A stretch of 64,000 nt of DNA from Actinernus sp. WN-2022. Its lineage: Eukaryota; Cnidaria; Anthozoa; Actiniaria; Actinernidae. The position numbers and the translations under genes were made by a program. A model generated the notes under the pieces. That model worked only from the letters and a program-made list of their open reading frames with translations. It had not been told where the DNA came from and searched no databases. Location: the NCBI GenBank assembly GCA_030867875.1, contig JAOWCC010001634.1:134442022-134506021 (forward strand). Reading direction: 5' to 3'. Shown in pieces: positions 45,221-54,744 of this stretch (the stretch's first letter is position 1; every line of letters starts with the position of its first letter).

Positions 45221-48200
45221 ATGGCTGAACATATACTAACGTTCAGACGAACACCCAGGACCATTAAGGGTTATTTACGAGGGTGGAAGATGGACGTTCC
45301 CGACGGCAATCCTCTAGGGGCAGACCCAGCTGCTTTCCTTACCCGCGTGCGAAAGCAGACTACCGAAAAGATTGATGAAGAGCTACGAGACTTAAATAAC
45401 ATTAAGGTTCAGATAGCTTTGAATATAACTCTCCGTCTCGACAAACCTGAAGGTTCGGTATACGATACAATCACATTTCGGAGTTCACAAGCAGTTCTGA
45501 CCAACAGTTCTGATACCCGTGGAGTAATGGTAGAAGCGCACGCTCAGATCTACAACCACATTGAGAAATGGATCAGTCGAGGATCGAACTGGGTCATAGA
45601 TAAAGTCAACATTCTATGGGTGAACATCGCTCGATACCAACCACTACGCGGAGGTTCGTATTTGCCGCTGCCTACAGAAATCGCAAATAAGAAAGCCGCG
45701 ATCAATGTAAAGAACTATGATGACCATTGTGCACTTTGGGCGATAACGGCAATGCTGCATCCAGTTGCAATACACCCCGAGAGAATATCAAACTATCGAA
45801 AGGAAGATTGGCCAAAACATGAAGGGGTGGACTCACCAACACCAATTTCGCAAATACCGCGCTTGGAGAAGCAAAACGAAATCTCCATCAACGTGTATGG
45901 TTGGGATCCAAAGGAAAAGTGTTTGATTGTACACCACATATCAACGGAGACCTTTTCAAAGCGTATTAACCTCTTGCTTATAGAGTGCCCAGATAGCGGT
46001 CGGCAACACTACTGCCGGATCAAGGACTTCAACCGCCTACTATTCGATCAGACAAAACATAAGTGTAGGAAACACTTCTGCGAGCGATGTCTACATGGAT
46101 ATACTACCAAAGACCTCCTTGCAAATCACATCCCAGAGTGTAACGGAACTAACGACCGAGCCATTCGAATCGAGATGCCCACCAACGAGACCAACAAAGT
46201 CTCATTTCAGAACGTTCACAAACAGCTCAAAGTTCCCTATGTTATCTATGCAGACCTTGAGGCTTTAACCACTAAGATCGAAGGACACGCTAAAGATCCT
46301 ACGAAAAGCAATACACTTAAAACGGAAGAACATATTCCCTGTGGATTTTGTTACATCGTCGTACGTTCTGACGGCCACAGCGAACCACCAGTCTTCTATA
46401 GAGGTCCTGATACGATCGAGCGCTTTCTACGATGTGTACAAGATGAAGAAAGAAAGATCAAAGACATAGTAGCCAAACCACTATGTATGTCGTGGGAAAA
46501 CAAGAGGTATTTCGATCGAGCAAGGATTTGCCATATTTGTCAGAAGCCTTTATTTGGTAAAGATAGAGTACGAGATCATTGTCACATCACTGGGGAGTTT
46601 CGAGGCGCAGCACATAAGGTATGTAATCTCAAATTACGTATCTCACCTATCATCCCAGTTGTATTCCACAATCTACGTGGATACGATTCTCACCTACTGA
46701 TGCAATCTATTTCCATGACAGAGGGCAATATCTCTTGCATTCCAAATAATATGGAGAAATACATTTCATTCTCACTTGGCAACCTACGGTTCATCGATAG
46801 CATACAATTTCTACCATCCTCTCTTGACAAGTTGGTAGCAAGTTCTACCCCAGACACCTTTCAACAAACTTCAAAGCATACGCCAGACCCAGAGAAAAAC
46901 AAGTTGCTACTACGCAAAGGCGTTTATCCATATGAGTACATGGACTCTTGGGATAGATTCACTGAGACTTCTCTTCCACCGAAAGAATCATTCTATAGCA
47001 AGCTAAGCCTAGAGGATATATCCGATGAAGATTATGAACATGCATTAGAAGTTTGGAACGTATTTGATTGTAAGACATTAGGTGACTACCACGACCTTTA
47101 CCTCCAAACTGACGTACTTCTTCTAGCAGATGTATTTGAGACCTTTCGTGCAACATGTATGCAAAACTACGGATTAGATCCAGCTCACTACTATACGAGT
47201 CCTGGTCTATCGTGGGATGCGTTGTTAAAGAAGACCGGAGCGGAGCTTGAACTATTAACCGACTACGACATGCATCTATTCATTGAGAAAGGTTTACGTG
47301 GCGGTATATCCATGGTGTCTCAACGCAAGGCCAAGGCAAACAATCCAAACGTGCCCGATTTCGACCCCGATAAGCCAAATAGCTATATACTCTATCTTGA
47401 TGCCAACAACCTATATGGATGGGCGATGAGTCAGCCACTACCAACGGGGGGCTTTGAATGGTGTACACCAACAGAAGAGCAAATCACCATTCTTGCAACC
47501 GATTCCGATGTAGGTTACATCCTCGAAGTTGACCTTGAATACCCTCGAGAACTTCACGATATGCATAACAGCTATCCGTTAGCTCCTGAAAGAATGCAAG
47601 TGAATAAAGCTTGGTTCTCAGAGTATCAGACAAATCTATTCGAGGAGCTATACGAAGGAAACGGATCCTTGAAAGCGGAAAAGCTTGTACCTAACTTGTA
47701 TAACAAAGAACGATACGTGCTCCACTACCGCAATCTACAACTATATCTATCTCTTGGCATGCGTTTGAAAAAGATCCATAGAGCACTACGATTCGATCAA
47801 TCACCATGGATGGAGCCATACATACGAATGAATACAGAATTACGAAAACAAGCGAAGAGCCCATTCGAGCAGGAACTCTACAAATTAATGAACAATAGTG
47901 TATTTGGTAAGACAATGGAGAATCTACGAAAGCGTGTAGATATCAAACTAATTCGCTCCTCAGAAGGAATCAGACTACAACGTCTCTTGAATAAACCTAG
48001 TTATGCTCGCTCTACGATATTTGACAATGATCTAGCCGCCGTACATAATTACAAAAGCAAGTTACTACTGAACCATCCAGTATATGTTGGAATGTCGATT
48101 CTAGATCTCTCAAAACATTTAATGTATGACTTCTACTACAACGAGCTCAATCGGCAGTATGGACAACGTTGTAATCTACTATATACAGATACCGATAGCC

Positions 48201-48796
48201 TATTGCTACACATCGAAACTGAGGACATCTATACAGACATGAAAGCCATTAAACGTTTCTACGATACGAGCAACTACAGTAAAGACCATCCATCATACGA
48301 CGTATCCAACAAGAAAGTACTTGGTAAAATGAAAGACGAATGTGGAGGTATTCCCATTGTTGAATACGTTGGACTACGATCAAAGCTCTACTCGATCTTG
48401 AAAGTAGATGGTGGGGAGATTCGGAAAGCTAAAGGTACGAAGAAGGCAGTTGTGAAACATCGTATTCGACATGAACAATACAAGGAGTGCTTACTAGACA
48501 AGAAAGTGTTCCGCCATGGTATGGATATGCTTCGAAGTGAAGGTCATAGAATGTATGGCATACATATGAACAAAGTATCTCTATCACCATTCGATAGTAA
48601 GAAATGTATTTTAGCAAACGGAATAGATACGATAGCCTACGGTCATGGAGACTTTTTTCCAGATAATGAAGAAGTAGCCGATTTTATTAGCAATATAATA
48701 TCGAACGCAATCGATACACTATCCTACAATCGTAAAAACGTCATTACAGAGGATGAAGATATGGACGACTTTATTCGTGACTTGCTTCTATCTTAG
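45221..48796 (+). CDS. PolB: Protein-primed family B DNA polymerase
   Basis: The enzyme replicates the element from a terminal-protein primer. The start is taken at ATG 45221 (MAEHILTF); the frame runs further upstream only through a GTG. Length is 1191 residues, complete. Numbered from that start: Cys/His knuckle C282-C307 (CRKHFCERCLHGYTT); exonuclease I DLE at 345-347; an endonuclease-VII-like zinc module 437-469 (CHICQKP ... VRDHCHITGEFRGAAHKVCN); exonuclease II FHNLRGYDSH 482-491; exonuclease III YHDLYLQTD 623-631; motif A DANNLYG from 727; motif B KLMNNSVFG 888-896; motif C YTDTDS 988-993. All catalytic residues are present, so the frame looks functional. It ends 18 bp before the insertion at 48815 and is convergent with integrase. 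It is clearly diverged from the relic at 2-5.7 kb. Confidence 0.96.
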   Translation: MAEHILTFRRTPRTIKGYLRGWKMDVPDGNPLGADPAAFLTRVRKQTTEKIDEELRDLNNIKVQIALNITLRLDKPEGSVYDTITFRSSQAVLTNSSDTRGVMVEAHAQIYNHIEKWISRGSNWVIDKVNILWVNIARYQPLRGGSYLPLPTEIANKKAAINVKNYDDHCALWAITAMLHPVAIHPERISNYRKEDWPKHEGVDSPTPISQIPRLEKQNEISINVYGWDPKEKCLIVHHISTETFSKRINLLLIECPDSGRQHYCRIKDFNRLLFDQTKHKCRKHFCERCLHGYTTKDLLANHIPECNGTNDRAIRIEMPTNETNKVSFQNVHKQLKVPYVIYADLEALTTKIEGHAKDPTKSNTLKTEEHIPCGFCYIVVRSDGHSEPPVFYRGPDTIERFLRCVQDEERKIKDIVAKPLCMSWENKRYFDRARICHICQKPLFGKDRVRDHCHITGEFRGAAHKVCNLKLRISPIIPVVFHNLRGYDSHLLMQSISMTEGNISCIPNNMEKYISFSLGNLRFIDSIQFLPSSLDKLVASSTPDTFQQTSKHTPDPEKNKLLLRKGVYPYEYMDSWDRFTETSLPPKESFYSKLSLEDISDEDYEHALEVWNVFDCKTLGDYHDLYLQTDVLLLADVFETFRATCMQNYGLDPAHYYTSPGLSWDALLKKTGAELELLTDYDMHLFIEKGLRGGISMVSQRKAKANNPNVPDFDPDKPNSYILYLDANNLYGWAMSQPLPTGGFEWCTPTEEQITILATDSDVGYILEVDLEYPRELHDMHNSYPLAPERMQVNKAWFSEYQTNLFEELYEGNGSLKAEKLVPNLYNKERYVLHYRNLQLYLSLGMRLKKIHRALRFDQSPWMEPYIRMNTELRKQAKSPFEQELYKLMNNSVFGKTMENLRKRVDIKLIRSSEGIRLQRLLNKPSYARSTIFDNDLAAVHNYKSKLLLNHPVYVGMSILDLSKHLMYDFYYNELNRQYGQRCNLLYTDTDSLLLHIETEDIYTDMKAIKRFYDTSNYSKDHPSYDVSNKKVLGKMKDECGGIPIVEYVGLRSKLYSILKVDGGEIRKAKGTKKAVVKHRIRHEQYKECLLDKKVFRHGMDMLRSEGHRMYGIHMNKVSLSPFDSKKCILANGIDTIAYGHGDFFPDNEEVADFISNIISNAIDTLSYNRKNVITEDEDMDDFIRDLLLS

Positions 48797-48811
48797 AATA
48801 CCTTTTGGTGG

Positions 48812-48814
48812 TAG
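48812..48814. other. Target duplication TAG, left copy
   Basis: TAG at 48812-48814 is repeated at 52144-52146 immediately outside the 3.33-kb element. A 3-bp duplication is compatible with, but does not prove, a PIF/Harbinger-like element. Confidence 0.6.
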
Positions 48815-49690
48815 CCCTCATCAAATTGAAGTATATTTGAAGTATACTTGAAACATACATAAAGTATATACTTGAAGTATACTTGAAGTATACTTAATGT
48901 AGTGTTAAAGTATACTTTAATTGTACTAGAAATCATATTGTAAAGTATACTTGAAGTATACTTGCTTGATAAAAAGTATACTTAAAGTAGTGGTGTTTTT
49001 GGACTAAAGAAAACAAAGTTGATGGGATGATAAGTATACTTAAAGTATACTTCTAAAGTATACTTGAAGTATACATTGGTGAAACATATACTTGAAGTAT
49101 ACTTGTAAAGTATACTTGAAGTATACTTTGATAAAACATGTACTTGAAGTATACTGAAAGTATACTTAAAGTATATTAATTTAAAGGACAGAACTTCAAT
49201 TAACACTACTGGAGCACATCATGTGACATATGTGAAATTGGGAAGTGAAATCAACAAATTTCACACATATTTTCACATAGTTTTCACATAATTTTTTCAC
49301 ATGAACATGTATGTGAAAAAATGATGTGAAACTGCCATGTGAAAAGGTGTCCTTCTTTTCACACCATGAAATGATGTGAAATATTCAAGACTACATTTAC
49401 CAAATGCAGGGAGACAAGGATGTGACAATACATATTGCTGTGAAATTACATGTGAATTATAGTAACAATAATATTAATATTTATTAATATTACTTTAATA
49501 TATAATTTTCGATGAAATACCAGTGTATATTTCTTTCTAAAAAGTGATATCTTCACACGTGAAGATATAAATGATATCTTCACACCTGAATATATCACTT
49601 TTGAAAATATGACTCGCTTTCAAAGATTTCTAGCCTTTTTAGTAAGAGATTGAAACTATTATTTCATCAATAATTATATATTAAACAGAA

Positions 49691-49825
49691 CATTACATGG
49701 CCGCTTGGAGATACGGATTTTATCTTCTCGTGTTGATGAGTATCTTACCCGTTCGCTGCGCTCACTCGTAAGATATTTCATCAACACTCGAAGAGAAAAT
49801 CCGTATCTCCGCGCGACCATGTAAT
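49691..49825. mobile_element. Foldback MITE nested in the 3.33-kb element
   Basis: ATTACATGGCCGCTTGGAG...GTGTTGATGAGTATCTTAC is paired with GTAAGATATTTCATCAACAC...CTCCGCGCGACCATGTAAT around a CCGTTCGCTGCGCTCACTC loop. It has no coding potential. Confidence 0.85.
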
Positions 49826-50470
49826 ATCCTCTATATATATGTCTATATTAACTGTACTGGGATATATGATGTGAAATTTGTGTGAAACACCTAGCTGTGA
49901 CATGTTTTGAAGATGTGAAAAATGGTGTGAAAAAATAATTAACAATTATTCACCGAAGTGGAGGTGAATAGTGGTGGATATTTACCGAGCGGCTTCACTG
50001 CATGTGAATAGCCAGCACCAAATAGTTATTTTATTTCCTGTGAAATGGACAAAAACTCGCGCGAGATGATCGCTGCTTTGCTCGGAGGTGAATATGAAAT
50101 GATATTCACTGTTTGATTAGCCAATCAGAGCGCGCAAAAAGTGATATTCACTGGTGTGGTATATACTAATGTCAGATATTGGGGTGTGAAAACATATGTG
50201 AAATGTTTCCTTAAACAGGCGGACATAAAAAAATATTAAAGCTGGAGTTACATGTACTAGCTATATAGCTAGCTATATATAGTGCAGACATAGGAGATTG
50301 AGGTGTAGAAACATCAAATATATATATGAAAATCCACGTATCCATGATCATGAAATTAAAATATTGTATGTAATATATTACTATATGCTAATATAGTGAC
50401 TCAAGCATAATACTGACAAGTACCTATATTATTTTCTGGTTTATATACATGTACCTAACAAAGGGCTATT

Positions 50471-50655
50471 AGAGCAGATTTTGTATGAGTGGGACAAACT
50501 ACAGCACGGTTAGCTTACGGCATGCCGTGGATGTTGAAATGGTTTCCAATTGTTTTTGTCTTGCTGATCCAATCAGATCACAGAGCTAGTACGTACAGCA
50601 CAGTACGCGGTTACAGACATGCCGTAGTTTGTCCCACTCATACGAAATATGCTCT
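50471..50655. mobile_element. Foldback MITE nested in the 3.33-kb element
   Basis: AGAGCAGATTTTGTATGAGT, then gggacaaactac, is inverted at the right as gtagtttgtccc, then ACTCATACGAAATATGCTCT. The central part also carries a gcatgccgt / acatgccgt inner pair. An arm fragment of the same family is at 35025-35047. Confidence 0.8.
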
Positions 50656-52128
50656 AATTAATACACACATGCCGTACAAATTATAAACCCCACTCTCTAA
50701 GATATATATACTCCTACATATGTAGTCTGGTCTCTCTTTAATAAGCCGAAGTTAAGGGCCAAAGCGAGGAAGAGGAAAACAGAAGGATGCACGTTAATTG
50801 CCTGGATGTTTATTTGTGAATCTGCTACACGAGCATTGTAGTTTCAACAACCGAGCTATGTTATATTTAACTACAGAGTATTATTAGTCGTTTACATGTG
50901 AGCCAGTAAAGGCAAAGAGAAAAACCCTTTGCCATGGGGCAAGGGCGATCGAGATACATGAACGACTTGAAAATATAAACTTGCATGTATATATGCATGA
51001 CCACAGATAGCGGAGCGCGGAGGTGCGAACAGTATATACTTATACCTAGCTATTAGTACAACCGATTTCAATAGGAAACTATTCGACAGACATGCTTTGT
51101 AAACAGGCTCACTTGTTTAACCTGGTTTTGAGGTACTGAATCAAATAATTTAGTGCTCTTTCATATTACTCAATAGACTTCGAGTACTGAATCGATAACA
51201 TGTTGTTTTACGCGGATGCACGTAACACTGAAATCGGTTGTAAAGTTCTAATCAACGTGCTTTTCTGAGCGAAATTGAGAATGCTCTACTTACCTTCGAT
51301 TATCGAGGAATCCTGGAGATTGTTATTAAAGAAATAGAGTTTGATAACGCTAAAACCATAGCAAAAGACAGAGACTTTGCAGCAAACAGACTTCACGTGA
51401 TCGTACGTACGGTTGAAGAGAAATATTATACTTCAAGATTTGAGCGCCAAATTAATTGAAAGCGTGCATCCGTGTTCGGATTGGTTACCGAACATGATAC
51501 CTGGCATTCTCCGCGACGTGTTTTGTAATGAACGTATATTAATACCCGGATGCTGCCAAAGGTTAATCTGTAATAAGTTATAAACAAAGTTGTCCGTTCG
51601 CCAATGTCAGACACGATGGAGAAAGTGACATCCATGTGCGCTGCTAAAGTTAAATGGCGACAAAACAAGAAATCCTCAAACAAATTAAACTTTCCAGAGT
51701 CGGAGGAACATGATTGCATGTTAGGAGCTTGATCGAATTCTTTGAATTGAAGTGGGAGATCAACAAACAGTTCGGAGTTCCGCGTTCTCGTTCATCCTGT
51801 GGCGTAATAAACAGACGTTCCTGATAAAGTGCTTCTTGCATGGTTAATTGGCATGCAGATAGACTTATTTTATTGAATTGTATTTGCTTGTGATATAAGT
51901 ACATACAAAGTATATTTTAAAAGTGTACTCAGAATATACTTAGAAACCTAAGTACATTTGAAGTATACTTGAATTGTACTTGCTTGTGATAAGTACATAT
52001 GAAGTACATATTAACAAGTATACTCAGAATATACTTTGTGTAGAAAGTATGTTACAAGTATACTTAAAATGTACTTAGTCTACAAAAAAGTGTTGAAAAG
52101 TATACTTTAAGTGCATTTGAAGTATACT

Positions 52129-53127
52129 TCAATTTGATGAGGGTAGTTCTGTATCTGGTGGTATCACTTGTATCTCTTCACGAACGAACCCTCGCTTTGG
52201 TGCATCTTTTCCTAAATAGTATAGAACAGGTTGATTTGATGATACCACACTTCGAGAAATATAATATGTCTGTAAACTCCATACAGGATCAGTTGCTCGT
52301 TTTACTCCACCTTCCAATTCTCCAGGTGAGTATAGATATCGAACTAAAACATCGAATGGTAGTCGCTTTTCTTTCAATCCAATAATTCGAGAATATGTAG
52401 GAGTCTTTATGTTTACTTGTTGTGCCTCTATAGAATTTGAAGGTTCCTTACCTGTTAGTCGAGTAACTTCATTGTTCATAGCCTTGATAACATTAGGAAG
52501 CCTCAATACCCATTCTCTACTACGCGCATCCGATCCTTCAGATGTAAGTACCATCTCTTTTGCATATTGATATCCAAATAATCTTTCAGCTATCGTCCTA
52601 TTTGCTCGTTCAACAAAACTTTGTGCCCTATGATGACCGGCTTCACCTCGTTGGACTTTAGTACCATGTAGTTCTAATGTTTCAGACATACGTCCCATGA
52701 ATTCTCTACCAGGATCTACTTGTAATGTTTTTGGCCATTCTAGTGGACTACGTTTGTAGATCCGATCAAATGCTGCAGACACTTCACCACTATCTTTCGA
52801 TGCTAAAGGTTCAGTCTCTTTATATCTAGAAGCTACATCGATTACCACCAAAGCATACTTATATAGTTTCCTTCCACGTCCAGGTCGATCGTGAGGTAGA
52901 AAGATCAAATCAGCTTGATGAACTTCATTAGGTTTCGATACAGTCCAATGTGGTCGTGGAATATAGTGTGGTGGTGATAGATATATTTGCCACATGGCTT
53001 GTTTCTCTAACCAACCCTTGGCTACATCTTCTGATACGTTTGCAGCCACCGATAGCTTACCAATTGCAGCATGACCTTTCCAATAGCCCATAGGACCATA
53101 GAAGATATTCGCAAGTTTAGAATCCAT
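52129..53127 (-). CDS. INT: Retroviral-type (rve) DDE integrase, C-terminus altered
   Basis: Polinton integrase inserts the element into host DNA. The start is ATG 53127 (MDSKLANIFYGPMG), since the frame upstream begins only with TTG and would swallow the AT-rich promoter. The catalytic DDE triad is complete: D73 (HQADLIFLP), D138 (LQVDPGREFMG) and E173 (SFVERANRTIAERLF), spacing DD-34-E. An SH3/chromo-like tail follows (GVKRATDPVWSLQTYYIS). It is the usual family length (332 aa). The stop codon lies inside the terminal repeat of the 3.33-kb insertion, so the last three residues are transposon-encoded; before insertion the frame would have run a few codons further, into the 3' end of PolB. 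The core is intact. Confidence 0.94.
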   Translation of the reverse strand: MDSKLANIFYGPMGYWKGHAAIGKLSVAANVSEDVAKGWLEKQAMWQIYLSPPHYIPRPHWTVSKPNEVHQADLIFLPHDRPGRGRKLYKYALVVIDVASRYKETEPLASKDSGEVSAAFDRIYKRSPLEWPKTLQVDPGREFMGRMSETLELHGTKVQRGEAGHHRAQSFVERANRTIAERLFGYQYAKEMVLTSEGSDARSREWVLRLPNVIKAMNNEVTRLTGKEPSNSIEAQQVNIKTPTYSRIIGLKEKRLPFDVLVRYLYSPGELEGGVKRATDPVWSLQTYYISRSVVSSNQPVLYYLGKDAPKRGFVREEIQVIPPDTELPSSN

Positions 53128-53156
53128 TATATATCTATGTATTCTAACCTTTAACA
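53128..53156 (-). promoter_or_regulatory. Putative integrase promoter box
   Basis: On the minus strand the bases just before the ATG read GTTAAAGGTTAGAATACATA then gatatata. The core TTAAAG(G/A)(Y)TAGA followed by a TATATA tract recurs before the 71-residue gene (53923-53957) and, in looser form (ATTAAAGGTATAAACTATG), in the divergent spacer at 59793-59841. Confidence 0.4.
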
Positions 53157-53176
53157 AGAAGAAAGGAAAAAAAAAA

Positions 53177-53233
53177 GAAAAAAAGAATAAGAACTTATCT
53201 AACCAACTAGTTCTTATTCTTTTTTTCTTTTTT
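53177..53233. other. Hairpin between integrase and the 146-aa gene
   Basis: AGAAAAAAAGAATAAGAACT and AGTTCTTATTCTTTTTTTCT form a 20-bp inverted pair around a 17-base loop. It could end transcripts of the downstream gene set or be a recombination relic. No function is proven. Confidence 0.6.
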
Positions 53234-53266
53234 TAGTATCTCGTCGATCGTAAAAATTCTCGTTTT

Positions 53267-53707
53267 TTAAAAGGCATATCGACTAATAGCGTATCCAGCG
53301 ACTAGCATTCCACCACCAACATAGATCAACTCACCAGTTTTCTGTGCGTTAGATGGTTGATAGTAGTCAGAGAAACGAGGTTCTTTCATTGCTTCGAGTC
53401 GTTTCAGTGCCTGACGTAACTTATCGGATTGTATGAAAGCTCGGTTACTATCGAGTTGATTATTATGAGAATCACGTTCAACAACTTCCTGTTTATGCGT
53501 CCAATCAGACAATGTTTGACGTTCTTCGATATATGCCTCCCTATCAGCATCGAATTTTTCCATTTCCCTATCATGTCTCTCTCGTTCTACATTAGCAGTT
53601 TCATCTTTCCCACCAAACATCTTAGCAAGCACTCCACCACCAGTAAATGCCGTTGCATTCAAAACTGCTCCGAAAATAGACATTCCAACAGCTGCTAACG
53701 TCGCCAT
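53267..53707 (-). CDS. 146-aa coiled-coil protein with two membrane segments
   Basis: The ATG at 53707 overlaps the stop of the upstream 71-residue gene in the string TAATG. The predicted architecture is an N-terminal hydrophobic Ala/Gly/Phe segment (about residues 3-27), a highly charged helical middle (about 32-115: NVERERHDREMEKFDADREA ...) and a C-terminal hydrophobic helix (about 125-143: GGGMLVAGYAISRY). No family is recognised with certainty; small membrane proteins of this form are common in Polintons and are suspected virion-internal or membrane-active proteins. Adenovirus pVI-like roles are speculation. Confidence 0.75.
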   Translation of the reverse strand: MATLAAVGMSIFGAVLNATAFTGGGVLAKMFGGKDETANVERERHDREMEKFDADREAYIEERQTLSDWTHKQEVVERDSHNNQLDSNRAFIQSDKLRQALKRLEAMKEPRFSDYYQPSNAQKTGELIYVGGGMLVAGYAISRYAF

Positions 53708-53922
53708 TATGGTTTGGCCTTTTGTTTCTCGAGATATTGTTTTGCATATATGCTACCAGCTACATGTATTACTGCAGTCCACTTCACGTAATTTATAATA
53801 GAAGTAGAAGGATCACTAAGCATAGATTCCTTGGTAACCTTTTTTACGATCCAACCAATACCAGTAGCTATTCCTGTTATCATAGCAGCATCGGTCGCTA
53901 TTTTCGTCAATTCCTTATCCAT
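53707..53922 (-). CDS. 71-aa membrane protein
   Basis: Begins MDKELTKIATDAAMITGIAT; two hydrophobic stretches (about residues 11-27 and 44-60) are separated by a basic linker (KKVTKES), ending in a lysine-rich tail. It is translated just upstream of the 146-aa gene with a TAATG overlap, so the pair is probably co-expressed. The function is unknown, but the small two-helix form suits a virion membrane or holin-like role (inference only). Confidence 0.7.
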   Translation of the reverse strand: MDKELTKIATDAAMITGIATGIGWIVKKVTKESMLSDPSTSIINYVKWTAVIHVAGSIYAKQYLEKQKAKP

Positions 53923-53957
53923 CCTAATATATATCGTATATCTCTAGTCTTTAATTG
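53923..53957 (-). promoter_or_regulatory. Putative promoter box of the 71/146-aa pair
   Basis: The minus strand before ATG 53922 reads CAATTAAAGACTAGAGATAT, then acgatatatatt. It matches the integrase-proximal box (TTAAAG..TAGA then TATATA). It fills the whole gap to the 117-aa gene stop at 53958. Confidence 0.4.
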
Positions 53958-54311
53958 TTACTCCATATCTGGTACCGGACTCTTTATCGGACTCGCGGGT
54001 CGTATAGAACTAATGTTCTTAGAAGTGTCGTCTCTGTATCTTTTGTATTGATAGTATGCGCCAAACAATGCAGCACCCGTACCAATAACTGCGATAGTAG
54101 TATTAGTAGATATGTTTTTAGTCCAACTTTCATCTTCGTCTATTTCTTTAGATAATTCACTTTCACGCGAAATCTCTCTCTTTTGAGCCTCTCTAGCAAG
54201 TTTATTACTTAGTGCTAATGCTTTCCCAGCAGCAACCCTCTTTGGATCTTTTACTTTAGTTGGTGTTGTTTTCGGTGGATTCGCAGTTATCTGATCCGTC
54301 TGTTCCTCCAT
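53958..54311 (-). CDS. 117-aa protein with KRVAAGK motif and TM helix
   Basis: Residues about 20-50 are basic (KVKDPKRVAAGKALALSNKL), a motif recurrent in Polinton small proteins (from memory). A charged helix follows (EISRESELSKEIDEDE), then a transmembrane helix at about 70-88 (TTIAVIGTGAALFGAYYQYK) and a basic/Pro tail. The start codon overlaps the 3' end of the 162-aa ORF by 56 bases. It shares its N-terminal 10 residues and its SELSKEID...TM part with that ORF, because of a tandem duplication. The function is unknown. Confidence 0.75.
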   Translation of the reverse strand: MEEQTDQITANPPKTTPTKVKDPKRVAAGKALALSNKLAREAQKREISRESELSKEIDEDESWTKNISTNTTIAVIGTGAALFGAYYQYKRYRDDTSKNISSIRPASPIKSPVPDME

Positions 54312-54744
54312 CTCGATTCGATATAGTAGTTACTTGCGAATGTTTAATAGGAGTACTAGGAACGACTATGTGATTAGCTACATGGAACGAAGCACTAGCT
54401 AGAGCCACGAATCGAACTGCTTTAAGTGCTAATAGACCAACCGCAGTATATATCTCATTGCGGACTAGTTGGTCTTTTTGTAGATCCTTAACCAGTGCTT
54501 GTTGGTCATCTAGTGGAACTACATATGCGACTGCGCGAGTAGCTAGACGTAGTGCACCATTTACTAAGCATCCTGTTATTTGATAGCATGCGCCAAACAA
54601 TACAGCGCCCATACCAATAACTGCTATAGTAGGTATGTTTGTAGTCCAACTTTCATCTACGTCGATTTCTTTAGATAATTCACTTTCACGTGTAATCTCT
54701 CTCTTTTGAGTCTCCGCAGTTATCTGATCCGTCTGTTCCTCCAT
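54256..54744 (-). CDS. 162-aa chimeric protein from a tandem duplication
   Basis: The first 55 residues copy the 117-aa protein (MEEQTDQITA ... SELSKEIDVDESWTTN ... GMGAVLFGACYQ) but lack its KRVAAGK block. The remainder copies the C-terminal half of the 188-aa protein (ATRAVAYVVPLDDQQALVKD ... VRFVALASASFHVANHIV ... HSQVTTISNRDGGTDGSDN). DNA offsets between copies are about 433 bp on one side and 532 bp on the other, the difference reflecting the missing block. Both copies are open, so the duplication is recent or maintained. It is either a new fused membrane protein or a neutral by-product. Confidence 0.7.
   Translation of the reverse strand: MEEQTDQITAETQKREITRESELSKEIDVDESWTTNIPTIAVIGMGAVLFGACYQITGCLVNGALRLATRAVAYVVPLDDQQALVKDLQKDQLVRNEIYTAVGLLALKAVRFVALASASFHVANHIVVPSTPIKHSQVTTISNRDGGTDGSDNCESTENNTN

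Larger units (their letters stand above)
48815..52143. mobile_element. 3.33-kb TIR transposon inserted in the Polinton
   Basis: The termini CCCTCATCAAATTGAAG... and its exact complement ...CTTCAATTTGATGAGGG bound the element, with perfect inverted identity of about 21 bp. Both ends are followed by long arrays of the palindromic 10-mer AAGTATACTT (48826-49185 and 51898-52130), more than twenty copies in all, suggestive of transposase-binding sites. The interior has no transposase frame. It holds many 'tgtgaaa/ttcacat' repeats (49220-49930) and nested palindromes at 49691-49825 and 50471-50655. It is therefore non-autonomous. It sits at the PolB/integrase junction; the right TIR supplies the last codons and stop of integrase. 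Confidence 0.88.

Noticed and set aside
53128..53157. Extending integrase upstream of 53127
   Set aside because: The frame begins with TTG and the segment is the shared AT-rich promoter-like box.
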